A stretch of 64,000 nucleotides of DNA, taken from assembly GCA_003999685.1 (NCBI GenBank), contig CP021220.1, positions 3,782,001 through 3,846,000 of the forward strand, given 5' to 3'. A program made the translations under genes and the position numbers. This DNA comes from Taiwanofungus camphoratus (Eukaryota > Basidiomycota > Agaricomycetes > Polyporales > Taiwanofungaceae). Positions 34,908 to 46,385 of the stretch are shown one piece after another. The stretch's first letter is position 1; every line of letters starts with the position of its first letter. The notes below the pieces were generated by a model. The model made no database searches. It was given only the letters and a program-made list of their open reading frames with translations, and was not told where the DNA came from.

Positions 34908-35466
34908 ATGTCTCTTACTCGCTTCTTCAATGAGCCCTTTTACTCCCTCGCCGACTTTGACCGCCTTTTCGACGAGGCCTTCACTACACGTACCGAAGGT
35001 GTGAATCCTAAAGGCACGAGGGCGCTCAGACCAAGGTACATATGCTGTTGAGTCGTCTTATCCCGAATATGACACTGACATTGAACCAGAATGGATATTC
35101 ACGAAGATATGAAGGCAAACGTTGTGACTGCCACATTCGAACTTCCCGGCCTCAAGAAAGAGGACGTAGACATCAGTGTGCACAACAACGTTTTATCCGT
35201 CTCCGGAGAGTCAAAAATCTCTAGTGTTGGCGAAGAGAATGGATATTCCGTCCGCGAACGGCGGTATGGCAAAATTTCTCGCACTATATCCCTACCTCAA
35301 GGCATTCAGGTGGGTATTATCGGAGTTGGATAACTAACAGAAATATGTTGCTGATCATCCCTATTAGGTAGAAAATGTGAAAGCATCCATGGAAAATGGT
35401 GTACTTACGGTGACGTTCCCGAGGACCACACCGGAAATAGCACCCAAGAAGATCACGGTAGCATGA
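34908..35466 (+). CDS. HSP20: small heat-shock protein HSP20, copy 1
   Basis: The protein starts MSLTRFFNEPFYSLADFDRL. The alpha-crystallin domain begins after the first intron at MDIHEDMKANVVTATFEL and includes PGLKKEDVDISVHNNVLSV, RERRYGKISRTISLPQG and, in the last exon, KASMENGVLTVTFPR. It ends PKKITVA, with a short tail and no obvious IxI anchor. Two introns. It is an ATP-independent holdase expected in the cytosol. The upstream heat-shock-element array and TATA box indicate Hsf1 control. A close paralogue with the same two intron positions lies at 38398-38964 in opposite orientation. Confidence 0.95.
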
Positions 35467-35850
35467 ACAACGTTCAATGGGCGAAGGACAATTGTGGACC
35501 TTGAAATATATTAACCTGTAGTATCAACGCTTTCGTTTCGCATGTAGCATAGATTTGGATGTCGACCTAAGAAACCCTTAATGCTAGCTATAATGCTTTC
35601 GTTTACCATCCATTTACTTGAGGGACTTGTAATTCTGCTGAAATCGGTATAACTACTTGCCTTTAAGGTCAAATAATCATCGTCAAAATAAATCTCTTAT
35701 AAATATAAAGCTACAGAATACACTGACGAATTCTTCCTCGTAACGATCTCTAGCACTGTGTATGGTCGTAGTCTTACAAAGAGGACGTTCCGACTCGGAT
35801 CAATAGTATGTTCCATCTCCCCTCCCGGAATCCGAGCTTAGCTCTGCCTT
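35467..35850. other. convergent spacer between HSP20 and LSB5
   Basis: 384 nt, AT-rich, between the two 3' ends; terminator/3' UTR sequence for both genes. No gene seen. Confidence 0.5.
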
Positions 35851-37878
35851 CTAATCCGCAAACGGATCAGCGAACGGATCTTCTTCCTCTTTTAATAAAG
35901 CCTTCTTTGGGTCGCGGCGTACATCGTCGTCTCCGTCGTCCGACACGTCGACGTACCCGCGCGGGCGTGAAGACGTAGAAGCACGGTTGTGCATCTCTTC
36001 GTCGGAGGATTGGTAGTCGCTAAAATCAGATAGGGAGCCCCGACGCCAGTTGTTGCCTTCCTCGGAGGAAGTGCGCGGCGCAGATGGGCGCAGAGGCGGA
36101 GGAAGATTCCTATGTTGTACCGGACACAGCCGTCAACGTATAGTCAAGGAAATGCTGTTGAAACAAACCTCTGCTCAGCGCCAAGAGGTCCGAAACTCAG
36201 GTCCTGTAGGTCAGGATGTACATGTGACTGTCCTACGCTATCCACCCCTGCGGTATCATTGTCGTTGCCTTTCATCTGAGTTGTTATACTGAACGAGCTT
36301 GTCCGCCCGATTGATCGCTGGACGGCTGCTCGTTGCTTCTCCTGGAGCCTCCCAAGTTCCGAATCTTCGATTTTGACAGCAGCCAAGCCATCCTGAACGT
36401 CCTTAACATCCTGTTCTGTGAGATTAGGTTTAGATAGCTGTGCAGACGAAATTGAATAGGGTGATGAGACACGTCAAGAAACTGCGCACAGTGTCATAAG
36501 TCTCTATTGCGGCGATAATGCGGTCGTTGGTTTCAATAAGCGTGCCGATCATGTCCTCGTTCTCAACAAGCTAGCGCAAAATTTCAGTCCAAGTTAGCCA
36601 CTTCATTCTGCATACGGCACCAGATCAGAGAACACAGCGAGAAATCCCGGATTTACCTGGATGTATCTGACGATCTGTTTCCTTGCTTGCTTCGCCTTCT
36701 CAAGGCACTCTTGTACACGTTCGTTTGCATGGAGGCTGTCGTGTTCAGTATTGACGAGCTATATCGCTGTTAGACTGGACTTCACAAGGAAAACACGATA
36801 AGTTACAGTGATAGCATTGACAAGGTTATTTGAGGCTTGCGAAGCATTCGCAATAGCAGTCAGGATCTGCGGCTTCTCCTGTCATAGACGTTAGTCTGCT
36901 TCCGGACGTGACAGCACTCTACTAGGATCTCACCTCATCGAAATTAAAAGGCTTTCGCTTGACATTGCTACGAGTAGCGCTCTTCCTCCGCTCCTCTTCC
37001 CCTCTCTTCTTTCGTTGCTTCTCCGCTCTCCGTCTCTCCTCCTGCTCCTTTCTCTTGCGTTCCTTCTCTTCCTTCTTCCTCCTCTCTTCAGCTTCGACAT
37101 CAACGCCCATTCCTTCAAGAGCCTGCTTTGTATTATTCACCCGCTGCACCTGGGCAACTTTGCATTGCTTATACAGATTGGCAACCAGGGTCATCGATGG
37201 ATCGTCCTTGAATTGAGAGTGCCAGGCATTGAGGACAGATACAAGTTTCTTTTTGACTTTTGGATCCGTACCGCCATCGCTCGCAAGGTTCTTGATGGCG
37301 TCAGTGAGCTGGGAATCGGCGAAGGATGCTGGTTGCGCCTTCTATGATACTGAATAAATTAAAGTGCTCAAATGCTTACTTTGAAATTTATGACCACCGT
37401 TCTCGACTAGTGCCCTTAATATCTGATGATCGAGGAGGAAATTAAAATGAAGCATACAAAGTTATGGGATAAGTACACTGACTACGAGGGCGCGGTATTG
37501 CTGGTGAGGATTCCCATGCTTGAGCTTCTTCCTTATAGCTCTCGATGCCTCTGCAGGCCTATCAATGAAATATTAAGTGCAACCTCTCCTATCCGAGACT
37601 AGAAGCTTACCCTGTAGCCTGAATGTTGATGGAGTCAACTATTTCTGGTATTCTGCATAGCTAAGATAAGCAAAAATTGGTACTAGCAAACTTGCAGCCA
37701 CACCCGTCGTATGCTTCGTCGTCGTAAGTACTTGAAGTCAAGATCTCAACCCATTCGGTGATGGACGACTATAGAAGGTCGATTGGGACAACGCTGCAGA
37801 CGGTCGGGTGAAACGTACGTGGGGTTTCTCGCGATTGAAGGCGGAATATGCCTGTTTGGCAAGGTGTATGGCAGACAT
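35851..37878 (-). CDS. LSB5: VHS-GAT domain protein (Lsb5-like)
   Basis: The start at 37878 gives MSAIHLAKQAYSAFNREKPH. A VHS-like domain follows with SITEWVEILTSS, YRALVVLRALVENGGHKF, LKHGNPHQQYRA and KKKLVSVLNAWHSQFKDD. A strongly charged coiled segment of Glu/Lys/Arg (37118-36990) links to a GAT-like helical domain (RVQECLEKAKQARKQIVRYI, ENEDMIGTLIETNDRIIAAI). The tail is acidic and ends with the repeat DPFADPFAD, like endocytic adaptor motifs. Yeast Lsb5 binds Las17/WASP and Sla1 and links actin patches to ubiquitin-dependent endocytosis. About eight exons. GGA or Tom1 proteins share VHS-GAT but differ in length, so Lsb5 is the best fit. The gene sits between two inverted HSP20 copies. 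Confidence 0.75.
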
Positions 37879-38397
37879 GGTCGGTGTAGGGGAAAGGTCC
37901 GGGGGCGAGTAGATTCAGTGGAAACTTAGGTCATAAGCAGGCACAACGGCTCGTGATGCAGAATGGCAGATTCGAGACATCGGATATCGCGATATCCCTT
38001 CTGGTACTTTTGTTGCGCGGTCCTTCTACCGACTGCCAGCACCCACAATAAAAACCATCATCTATGTTTTGTGCAACAATAGTATGTCTTCTGCTTTGCA
38101 GGACCGTTGTCGACATAAATGGGCGCACATCTCTCAAATTAGCTGTTCCATGTGGCATTCTAGGTCGTGCGACCTGAGACCTGATCAACATAGATGTCAG
38201 TGGCGACTGTATGCGTTTTCATTGGGAACTTAGTCGGGGCGAAGGTATGTGTTTCTTGCTTCGAACCTCGCAAACGATAAGAGCTACAGCCTCCCACCTC
38301 TAAGAGAACTTGACTCTTATTTGGACTACGCAAAAGTACATGATACTGACGTTCCACCACGCCTTGTCAATACTTTCCATACAGGTCAGTCTTCCAT
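37879..38397. other. spacer between LSB5 and HSP20 copy 2
   Basis: 519 nt with no supported gene: LSB5 promoter and HSP20 copy 2 downstream region (both minus strand). Confidence 0.5.
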
Positions 38398-38964
38398 TCA
38401 AGCGATGGGTATCTTCTTCGCAGCCTGCTCGGGCGTCGTCCGGGGGAATCTGACCGTCAGGACACCATTCTCCATGCTTGCTTTGATGTCTTCAGCCTGT
38501 CAAGAGAGCTTCATATGATATCACCGTTGATACTTGATACTCAACTTACCTTAACGCCTTGGGGCAGAGGAATTGCACGAGAGAATTTGCCGTAGCGACG
38601 TTCACGTATGGCATAGCCATCCTCATCGCGGTCAGCCGAGGTCTTCGATTCACCAGACACAGTTATCATATTGTTGCGCACGTCGATCTGCACATCCTGC
38701 TTCTTGAGACCGGGGAGCTCGAACGTCGCAGTGACGGTGTTCGCCTTCTCATCTTCGTGGAGATCCATCCTTGGGACACTGAGGTGGGTATGAACAACAG
38801 TGCGGATTGGCAAAGCCTCCAACCTACCTTGGCACCATCTGCCCCGAGTTGGCACGTTGCTGCTGGACTTGATTGTTGTCAGTCCGGCGAGCGAAGGCGT
38901 CTTCGAACAAGCGGTCGAAATCCGATAATGAGAAGAAGGGCTCGTTGAAGAGTCGAAGCGCCAT
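38398..38964 (-). CDS. HSP20: small heat-shock protein HSP20, copy 2
   Basis: The start at 38964 gives MALRLFNEPFFSLSDFDRLF, nearly the same opening as copy 1. The alpha-crystallin domain reads MDLHEDEKANTVTATFEL, PGLKKQDVQIDVRNNMITV, RERRYGKFSRAIPLPQG and KASMENGVLTVRFPR, and ends AKKIPIA. The two introns fall at exactly the same positions as in copy 1 (before MDLHED and after LPQGVK). By eye about two thirds to three quarters of the domain is identical to copy 1. A TATA box (39047-39053) and phased GAA/TTC units farther upstream suggest heat-shock induction. Confidence 0.95.
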
Positions 38965-39046
38965 TTTGTATGTGTGCAACAGTGGAATGCTATATCCTCG
39001 ATATGTTATATTGGAGCTGACCGCTGGCCGACGGTTTTACTGCAGC

Positions 39047-39053
39047 TTATATA
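39047..39053 (-). promoter_or_regulatory. TATA box of HSP20 copy 2
   Basis: On the minus strand this reads TATATAA, 83 nt before the ATG at 38964. The spacing is nearly the same as in copy 1 (80 nt). Confidence 0.55.
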
Positions 39054-39357
39054 GCACGTCGGTATGAGGCCTTCCGATGACACTTGTTGCCACGCGTGCT
39101 AGACCGTGGAGCAAGACAAGAAACGACTGGAAAAAGTCTCGACACCCAGAATGAGATCTCGAACTCTCTAAGAGTCGTGTTGCCTCTCCATAGTTGTGAA
39201 TGGTATACTGGTATACTGTGTGTCTCGTGTACCATCACGTATGCGCGGTTCCGCTTGGGATCCTCCGCCATAGGAACACCGCGACCAACATAATCATTAG
39301 CAGTCAGGATGTATCTCAACCCAAGATGATGTTTTTCGAACTTCACAGTCCAATCAT

Positions 39358-39392
39358 ATTCTGGAAAGCAGCAGAAACGACAAGAAATGAAT
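39358..39392 (-). promoter_or_regulatory. heat-shock element-like array upstream of HSP20 copy 2
   Basis: On the plus strand, TTC at 39359, then GAA at 39364, 39374, 39384 and 39389 all fall on one 5-bp register. The first two form the perfect dimer TTCtgGAA. The array is about 400 nt before the start codon, rather far for an Hsf1 site, so the assignment is tentative. Confidence 0.4.
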
Positions 39393-39805
39393 CTGGCCAG
39401 TGAAGCTATTCATGTTATGCCTGGTATTGCATCCGAATGGCCCGCCACATGACCACACATACAAAAGCCTTGGTCTCGACCTAGCTTGATGAAACAGTGC
39501 GGCAGGAAAGGAGATTTGTGGCAGAACGTTGTGCAGGTCAGTACTAGACCGTACTGGAGTGACATGATATCACCGCTTCTTGGAACAGAGCCCGAGAACA
39601 GCACTTGTTTGACTAGACTTACCTGGCAAGCCAAGGGATCCGGACAAAATCCTGCAAGTTTTGCTACGTGTCTGAATCTGTAACGGTGCCATCCATGTAG
39701 ACCGAAGGGTGAAGCGGATTTCGGTTAGACAAGTGTGTCAGCGGGTATGTATTGGAACTAGACGTAGCATCACTATAAACAAGTTATATTCATGCAAACC
39801 AAACT

Positions 39806-41435
39806 TCAAACCCATCTGATCAACCTTCTTCCATCACCGCCGATCCAAAATGGCCTTAATGCGCTAGGCAGGTCAAGCCCGATAGTACCTCCCGCTTCAT
39901 CAAACCGTGCCCCATTCTCAACAAGGGCGACAATGAGCCGCGGAATGGCAGCAGCCGTGCCATTCAGTGTGTGCGCAAAGGGTAGAGAAGTAGTAGGGTG
40001 GTCGAGAGCTCCAGAAGAAGCAGTCGGTGTCGATAACGTGCGGCGATGGCGGATAAGTAGCCGGCGAGCTTGATAGTCGGTACAGTTGGATGTAGAGGAG
40101 ATTTCTCCCCAGCTGCCTCGTCCGGGCATCCACGCTTCTATATCGTACTTCCGATATGCACTGGCGCCAAGCTCCTCAGTGGGCATATCGAGTACTCTGG
40201 ATTTCCTCAGGTCATCGAACAAAAATCAACGTCGTGCAATTAAGTGCTTGCCTGAATGGAACGCTTAAGCCTTCAAATATCTCAATCTGTAGGCTTTTCA
40301 TTTCTTCCATCATCTCTTCGCTCTTCTCCTCGTCCGTGACTGCAAAAAGTTCCAACTTCGTAAATTGATGCACACGGTAGAGACCTCGGGTATCAGCTCC
40401 ACGGGCACCAGCTTCAGCACGAAATGCTCGTCCCAGTCCGACCACTTTCGCAGGCAGTTCTTGAGTAGAGAGAACCTTGTTTGCAAACATGCCAGCAAGA
40501 GGGATCTCAGCAGTGCCTGCAAGGACCAGTTCTGGGTGATGTGCACTTGAGCCTCCTGGATCAGATGCGGAATTGGCGATATGATACATTTGCGAAACCG
40601 GTGGATCTGCTTGCGGATCGCGAGGCTGGAATCCACAGCGGGATGCGATGTCAGAGCGTACAACATCAGGGGTGGTAACAGGGGTGAAACCGTGTTTCAA
40701 AGCGATGCTAAGAGCATAGTGGACGAGCGCAAGCTCAAGAAGAGCGCCCTCATTGACAAGATAATACCACGACGACCCTGTCACGGTGGCACCTGCTTCA
40801 AGATCAATCAAGTCGAGAGCACGGCAAATAGAAACATGGTCCCTGGACATAGAAGCAGGTAGAGGTGCTGGTCCATGTGTGGAGAGCGTTGCTGCCACTG
40901 ACTCCGGACCAATTGGCGAAGATGGATGTGTATCATTCGGAATAGCTATGGCAAGTGCATATAGGCGGTCTTCCACCATCTCCAGCCGATGTTCGAGCTC
41001 TGCTATATCCGTTTTGAGGGACTTGGCTTCATCAAGTGCCGCTTGTTTGAGGAGTGGATCTTTTGCGTTCATCCGTATTCGCTCGCCAACTACAGACCGG
41101 TTATGACGTTTGGCATTTAGGACGCTAGACAATTCTTTCTGCTCTTCGTAGAGTCTAGCGACAGACTGAACTGCGCCAACGGGAAGAGGGGCTTTGCGAT
41201 TGAAGGCGTTGTGCGACTTGAATACCACATTCTCAGAAATGTCTTTATAGTCCAATCGTGGTTTGGGTAGACCAGTGGATACCGGCTGTTTCTCTGGTCT
41301 AGAGGAGAAAGCTCGTGTCCTTATATCTCGATGGATTATTGAGCTGCGATATACAAGGTTGACAACAAAGCATAACTCACAACGTCGACGTGAAAGGAAC
41401 TGGCTGATCCTCGAGCCAAAAAAGAATCTGGTCAT
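39806..41435 (-). CDS. DIA4: mitochondrial seryl-tRNA synthetase
   Basis: The Arg-rich N-terminus ([19 protein letters not shown]) fits a mitochondrial targeting peptide. The coiled-coil tRNA-binding arm contains [20 protein letters not shown] and [19 protein letters not shown]. Class II motifs: motif 1 near [13 protein letters not shown]; motif 2 [20 protein letters not shown] with [10 protein letters not shown]; motif 3 [20 protein letters not shown] with ENGAR. The Ser-specific [20 protein letters not shown]-like block (the [10 protein letters not shown] version here) and [13 protein letters not shown] are also present. One main intron near 40212-40255 separates the last exon; another may lie in the leader. 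It charges mitochondrial tRNA-Ser. Only 136 nt separate its start from the divergent RFC gene. Confidence 0.9.
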
Positions 41436-41571
41436 TAGGAGTTTTGGGGTGAAAAAACCTGAAACGTAGTGAAGCGCCCGTAGCCACCAACGCGTAGGTC
41501 ACGTTCACGCTTGAGGCGCGTCTCTTCATTCCAAATTCTCACAAACGGCTGGTGTACAAGGCAAGTCCCCC
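41436..41571. promoter_or_regulatory. compact bidirectional promoter, DIA4-like / RFC
   Basis: Only 136 nt lie between the predicted start codons of two outward-facing genes, so the two promoters must share sequence. A mitochondrial and a nuclear replication gene may therefore be co-expressed. No TATA box is evident. Confidence 0.5.
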
Positions 41572-43046
41572 ATGGCTTCAGCATCTGCAAAAGGCAAAGA
41601 ACCAGCGAGCGGGAGCGCAGCTACACTTCCTTACGAACTGCCTTGGTGAGTCCGGTCTGTTGGACTGTGTCAGTCCACGCTTCATTGGTATTCAGGGTCG
41701 AGAAGTACCGACCACAAGTCCTCGACGATATCGTTGGAAACACGGAGACCATTGAACGCCTGAAAGTCATAGCGAAGGATGGGAACTGTCCACATATTAT
41801 AATATCTGTGCGCGTCCTTGTATATTGCTGCCAGCATGCAGTTCTCATGACGCTATTAATGCAGGGCATGCCGGGAATTGGAAAAACAACAAGCATACAC
41901 TGTCTCGCACATCAACTTCTTGGAAATGCGTACAAAGAAGGCGTTCTTGAGTTGAACGCCTCGGATGAAAGGTACATATTTATGTTCTGCACTTCGTAGG
42001 CTAGGACCTGATTGTATCACCTGCTCAGAGGAATTGACGTTGTCCGGAATAAAATCAAAGCATTCGCACAAAAGAAGGTCACTTTACCACCAGGAAGGCA
42101 TAAAATTGTGATACTGGATGAAGCAGACAGGTACGATCCTTGTTGATTTCAGCTATGGAATGATCTGATCATTGGCAGTATGACACCAGGAGCACAACAA
42201 GCACTCCGCAGAACCATGGAAATATATGCCAATACAACAAGATTTGCACTAGCATGTAACATGTCCAATAAAATCATAGAGCCTATCCAGAGTCGATGTG
42301 CAATCCTCCGGTACGCTAAGCTACGCGACACCGAGATCCTGAAACGGCTCCTCGAGATTTGCGAGATGGAAAAGGTTGTCATGCCCGTCCCATGCCCGTC
42401 CTTGTCCAGTTTTTGACTGATATCAAATACACTGTCTATCCTAGGTGAATTATGACGACAACGGTCTTACCGCACTCATTTTCACTTCTGAGGGTGATAT
42501 GCGGCAAGCAATCAACAACTTGCAATCAACTCACTCGGGTTTCGGCTTCGTATCTGGTGACAATGTATTCAAAGTGTGCGACCAGCCGCATCCCATTGTT
42601 GTCCAGGCAATTATCCGTGCATGCATAAAGGGTAACATTGATGTAGCAATGGACAAGCTCAGCGAACTATGGGATCAGGGCTACAGTGCTATCGACATTG
42701 TAGTTACGATCTTCAGGGTCGTCAAAAGTTTCGACGAGTAAGCATTTCATTGACTCCTTCTGAAATGATTATGTATCAACGGTCACATCTCCAGAATCCC
42801 TGAATATACAAAGCTAGAGTACATCAAGGTATTCTCAATCTTCTCTTTTCTGTGTGATTCTCATTTTTATCAGGAGATCGGATGGACGCACATGCGCATC
42901 CTTGAAGGTGTCGGAACTCTTATACAACTTGGAGGCCTCATGGCGCGTCTCTGCAAAATGTCAGTATAGAGCAAACTATGTTACTTGAGCTCATGAATAT
43001 TGACTATGTGTTTAGGAACATGAAACCAGAGTTGTTCCGTGTATGA
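41572..43046 (+). CDS. RFC4: replication factor C subunit (yeast Rfc4 / human RFC2 type)
   Basis: The start at 41572 gives [20 protein letters not shown] and splices to [23 protein letters not shown]+ motifs: Walker [16 protein letters not shown]; Walker [21 protein letters not shown]; arginine-finger region [33 protein letters not shown] and [20 protein letters not shown] are near-invariant in the Rfc4/RFC2 subtype. The C-terminal collar ends [14 protein letters not shown]. About nine exons. It is part of the pentameric clamp loader that opens PCNA and loads it at primer ends in the nucleus. Confidence 0.93.
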
Positions 43047-44099
43047 CTTAGACGCCAATGGGACGTCGGAATTCATCATTTTTTTTCAGCTTTGTCTTCG
43101 AGCTTTTCTCAATATATGTATCTCTATCATTTTCTTGCTTTACTCTGCTGTCCAATGACATGATCCCGAGCTCACGGCTCTCTATGGTAGTGACTGTCGA
43201 GGGAATGGACCTCAAGTTACCAAGTGCTGGTTGGGGTCGTACGGCCCTTCTCCAATCTGGTTATACGTATCTTGCACTAGTCCAGTATCTCGGTATGTCC
43301 ACAAGTGTTGTATGTATCAAGCAAGACGAAGGACCCGCCGCATCAAGGTGTTTGCATTGCTCACTCTGTGTGTTGGGCGATGCCACTCGCAACAGAGTCC
43401 GGGTGCATAAGAGTCGTGTGTAATCCGGCTCTGAGGGTCAACATGCAAGATAAGCACAATGGAGCGTATCTGCAGGGACCCAGGTCTCGCTTGACTAATG
43501 CAAAGTGGAGCGCTCCTTAGTTCAAAGTTTTGCTCCACTTGATTCAAAGTGAAATTAGCCGAGCATAGGGGATACCAGGGGCCCACCATTGAACATGGGT
43601 CAGACCATCCCCTCTCACTGCTAAAATGCCCCGTAGAGTAAATGAAATACAGTAAATTTTGGAGCCATTTCTAAACAAGATGCACTGGCTTGAATTATTA
43701 GATTAATTTCCATTCATCATAATGCACTGGACCCAGTTGACAGTCAGACAGACGGGAGAGGTATCAGGTGGCATGCTCCGTTACCGTTGAGAACCGACTG
43801 CCTCGGAGATATTCGTAGTTCAAAGTGATGCTCCACTTGATCCAAAGTTGCTCCACCCTTAATTATTTTTCAAAGTTACTTAGGTCCCTGCAGATACGCT
43901 CTAATGGAAGGGATACAACATTATCATACGATGAACGTCCGAAGTCACGTGGTGAATCTGTGCGGATTTCCAAAACGGGAAAACCGCAATTTACGATCGA
44001 GTAGTAATCGAGTGAATCAGTCAGCTCGAAAATCATGACTTGACTCGGTCGTTGCAGCAGGCCGTCCGTCTTCACTAGCCTACATTGAGCCGCATTACC
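43047..44099. other. intergenic region with MITE-like element
   Basis: 1053 nt between RFC and CFD1. Apart from the inverted-repeat element at 43462-43901 I see no gene. Confidence 0.5.
43462..43901. mobile_element. candidate MITE with perfect 19-bp terminal inverted repeats
   Basis: GAGCGTATCTGCAGGGACC at 43462-43480 recurs as its exact reverse complement at 43883-43901, enclosing 440 nt with no coding frame. AATG lies directly before the left end and again one base after the right end, a possible 4-bp target duplication. Just inside both ends, related words such as CAAAGTGGAGC, CTCCACTTGATTCAAAGTG and CTCCACTTGATCCAAAGTTG recur, giving further partial inverted and direct repeats. This fits a non-autonomous DNA-transposon relic; the superfamily is unknown. 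Confidence 0.55.
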
Positions 44100-45036
44100 A
44101 TGGCCTCTGCAGAGGACACCCCAGTCGGAAGGCGTCTACGGAGCATTAAGCACATCATCATAGTCTGCTCGGGAAAGGGTGGCGTCGGCAAGTCCTCCGT
44201 CTCAACCCAGCTCGCGCTTTCCCTCCGTGCGTCTTCACCTGTTGCCCGCGTCGGCGTACTCGATGTTGATCTCACGGGACCGTCAATACCGCGCATGCTT
44301 GGTCTCGATGGGCACCCGGTGCACCAAAGCAGCGACGGGTGGGTCCCTGTCTACGCAGACGGGAGCGAGGCGAGGCTGGCGTGCATGAGTGTGGGCTTTC
44401 TGCTGAAGAGAAAGGAGGACTCGGTCGTCTGGAGGGGACCGAAGAAGACTGCGATGATTCGACAATTCTTGAGTGACGTGCGGTGGGGAGAGCTGGATTA
44501 CCTGGTCATTGACACCCCGCCAGGTAAGAGTTTTGCACCCGCCGGCTTGCAATGATCTTACGCTTTGCGAAGGGACCTCCGACGAGCACTTATCTCTCAT
44601 GGAGCACATGGCCCCGGTCCACTCGCGAATATCGGCTGTGATAGTGACAACCCCGCAAGCTGTCGCTCTCCTGGACGCCATGAAGTGTCTCTCCTTCACG
44701 CGCGCCACCTCGCTTCCCGTCCTAGGCCTCATTGAGAACATGAGTGGATACGTTTGCCCATGTTGTGGTGAGATCAGCAACGTGTTCTCGACAGGCGGTG
44801 GTGAGGAGATGGCGAGGCGAGAAGGGCTGAGGTTTTTGGGCAGCCTACCCGTGGACACCGAGCTCGTTTCCCTTCTGGACGCCGCAGAGGACGCGAATCC
44901 AGAATACACGGAAAGCGACAATAGCCAGCGATCCTTCGCGTTGCTAGAGCGATATCAGAAGACGTCGACGGCGCCGCTATTCAAGACTATTGTGGACAAA
45001 ATCGTGCAGATATTCTCGACGGAAGGGAGTCCATGA
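44100..45036 (+). CDS. CFD1: Cfd1 (NUBP2), cytosolic Fe-S cluster scaffold ATPase
   Basis: ATG 44100 opens [20 protein letters not shown]. The deviant Walker [39 protein letters not shown] and [15 protein letters not shown] are typical of the Mrp/NBP35 family. One short intron (44525 to about 44572) splits PPG from [25 protein letters not shown] contains the C-x2-C that holds the bridging 4Fe-4S cluster, and [15 protein letters not shown] follows. There is no N-terminal four-Cys motif, which separates Cfd1 from Nbp35. With Nbp35 it forms the scaffold of the cytosolic iron-sulfur assembly pathway that supplies DNA polymerases, helicases and ribosome-recycling proteins. Confidence 0.92.
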
Positions 45037-46385
45037 CAAGAGACTGTCTTACAGAGTTTGTAACGTAAGTATATCACCATGTACGGGCGAGATTCGCGCT
45101 CGCGCCTCGATGATCACTCGTGTCTATTTTGACTCGTTCTCAAGTTTGACTAGATGTATCCTTAGAGACAGCATTTCATGTATCTTCCAGTGGAAAAATT
45201 CCGGGTGCACTGGATGTCTAGAATTTAATTTATTTCGGAATGCAATGGGCCCTCAGCTCGCGATAGCGCGTGTGGCAATGTTGAGATCAGCGACCTGCGA
45301 ATGCTTCGGAGGTCGATGCTCTTAATAGACAGTCAAGTCACCGGAAACGCTATATGGCGTACCCCTTGATCGTCTGTGCATAATTATTACCATTGGTGTG
45401 GGCGTCGAACAACCACATCTTTACACCTGATGTTCTCGGGATCCACCCTAGCCACACAAAGCGGTCATTAGGTGGACTCGTAATGCATCTTGAAAACTGG
45501 GTGGTAATCAGTACGCGCCAACACGACACTGAGTGTCCGCGGTAACAGAATCGAGCCCCGTCTATGCTCAGAATTCCCATGAATCGAAGCTTCCATTCCA
45601 CGACATTCAAGGTGTCCGTTCCTTGGGATTCGCGCATTCTGAGCACTTGGAAGTGCGAGCAAACATGGAAGTCCAGCACGAGCTGGTGAGCTAGTCCGTA
45701 TACACTTGGTCCCGAGCCCATTTACCCCCGCAAGCCCCTGTATGTGCCTTGGCTGTATGTGCTTGGGTGGCATGCCTTGGTATGCTATTTCCGGACTAGG
45801 TGTAATGGGGATGCAGAGGTCGAGGCTCGACAATCTGAGGGATTCACCATAAAGATTGGCCATATCTCGGTGTTCCGGAGATGATTATTGCTCAGAGATA
45901 AAGTGGGAAGATGCAGTGACATTCCCAGACAGTTGGGGAAATCTGGATACTCAGATAACGATTTGATAGCTGTATCGGGCCAATCTTCATCGAGGGCGAC
46001 AATGAAGCACATAGACATAGCTTCCGTTTATCGTTTGTGAAATGTTCTTGGGAGAGCAGGTCAGTATATTTCTGCCTTGTCTGCAGCAATGGCTTGCCGG
46101 CGTGAATGTGGGAGACGCGGAAGGAAACAAGAGACGCCGGAAATATTATCGATGGGAACGTGAACCGCCACCGACAACACGTTTTATTTGGATACGTCAA
46201 GATGACACTCGGCATTTTGCATGTTCAACTATGCTGCTGATTTATGTCCCCCTTCGCGCCTTTCCTCTCAACCTGATTGTTCAGCCCTAATGTGCCTTTG
46301 AGATTCTCTGCTGTCATCCCCTTCAATGATCATCGACAATTAAAGACCACCGACCCAACTTTTCACGACTGGAACGATCAGCACA
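45037..46385. other. gene-poor interval between CFD1 and RRM-like gene
   Basis: 1349 nt. Apart from a doubtful minus-strand frame set at 45350-46018 there is no supported gene; it includes the promoter of the next plus-strand gene. Confidence 0.4.
45350..46018 (-). CDS. doubtful hypothetical gene or gene fragment
   Basis: Two minus-strand frames look protein-like. One (46018-45785) includes CFIVALDEDWPDTAIKSL and LRNTEIWPIFMVNPSD. The other (45721-45350) includes LNVVEWKLRFMGILSIDGAR and PPNDRFVWLGWIPRTSGVKM. They could be exons of one small gene with an intron between, but I recognise no domain and could not fix the splice sites. It may equally be a decayed gene or chance open frames. Confidence 0.22.

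Larger units (their letters stand above)
38965..39805. other. spacer upstream of HSP20 copy 2
   Basis: 841 nt holding the HSP20 copy 2 promoter and the downstream region of the seryl-tRNA synthetase gene. No coding sequence with family resemblance. Confidence 0.5.

Noticed and set aside
36959-37347. Long plus-strand Leu/Ser-rich frames opposite LSB5
   Set aside because: They are the antisense of the Lys/Glu/Arg-rich coiled region of LSB5, which forces such frames open.
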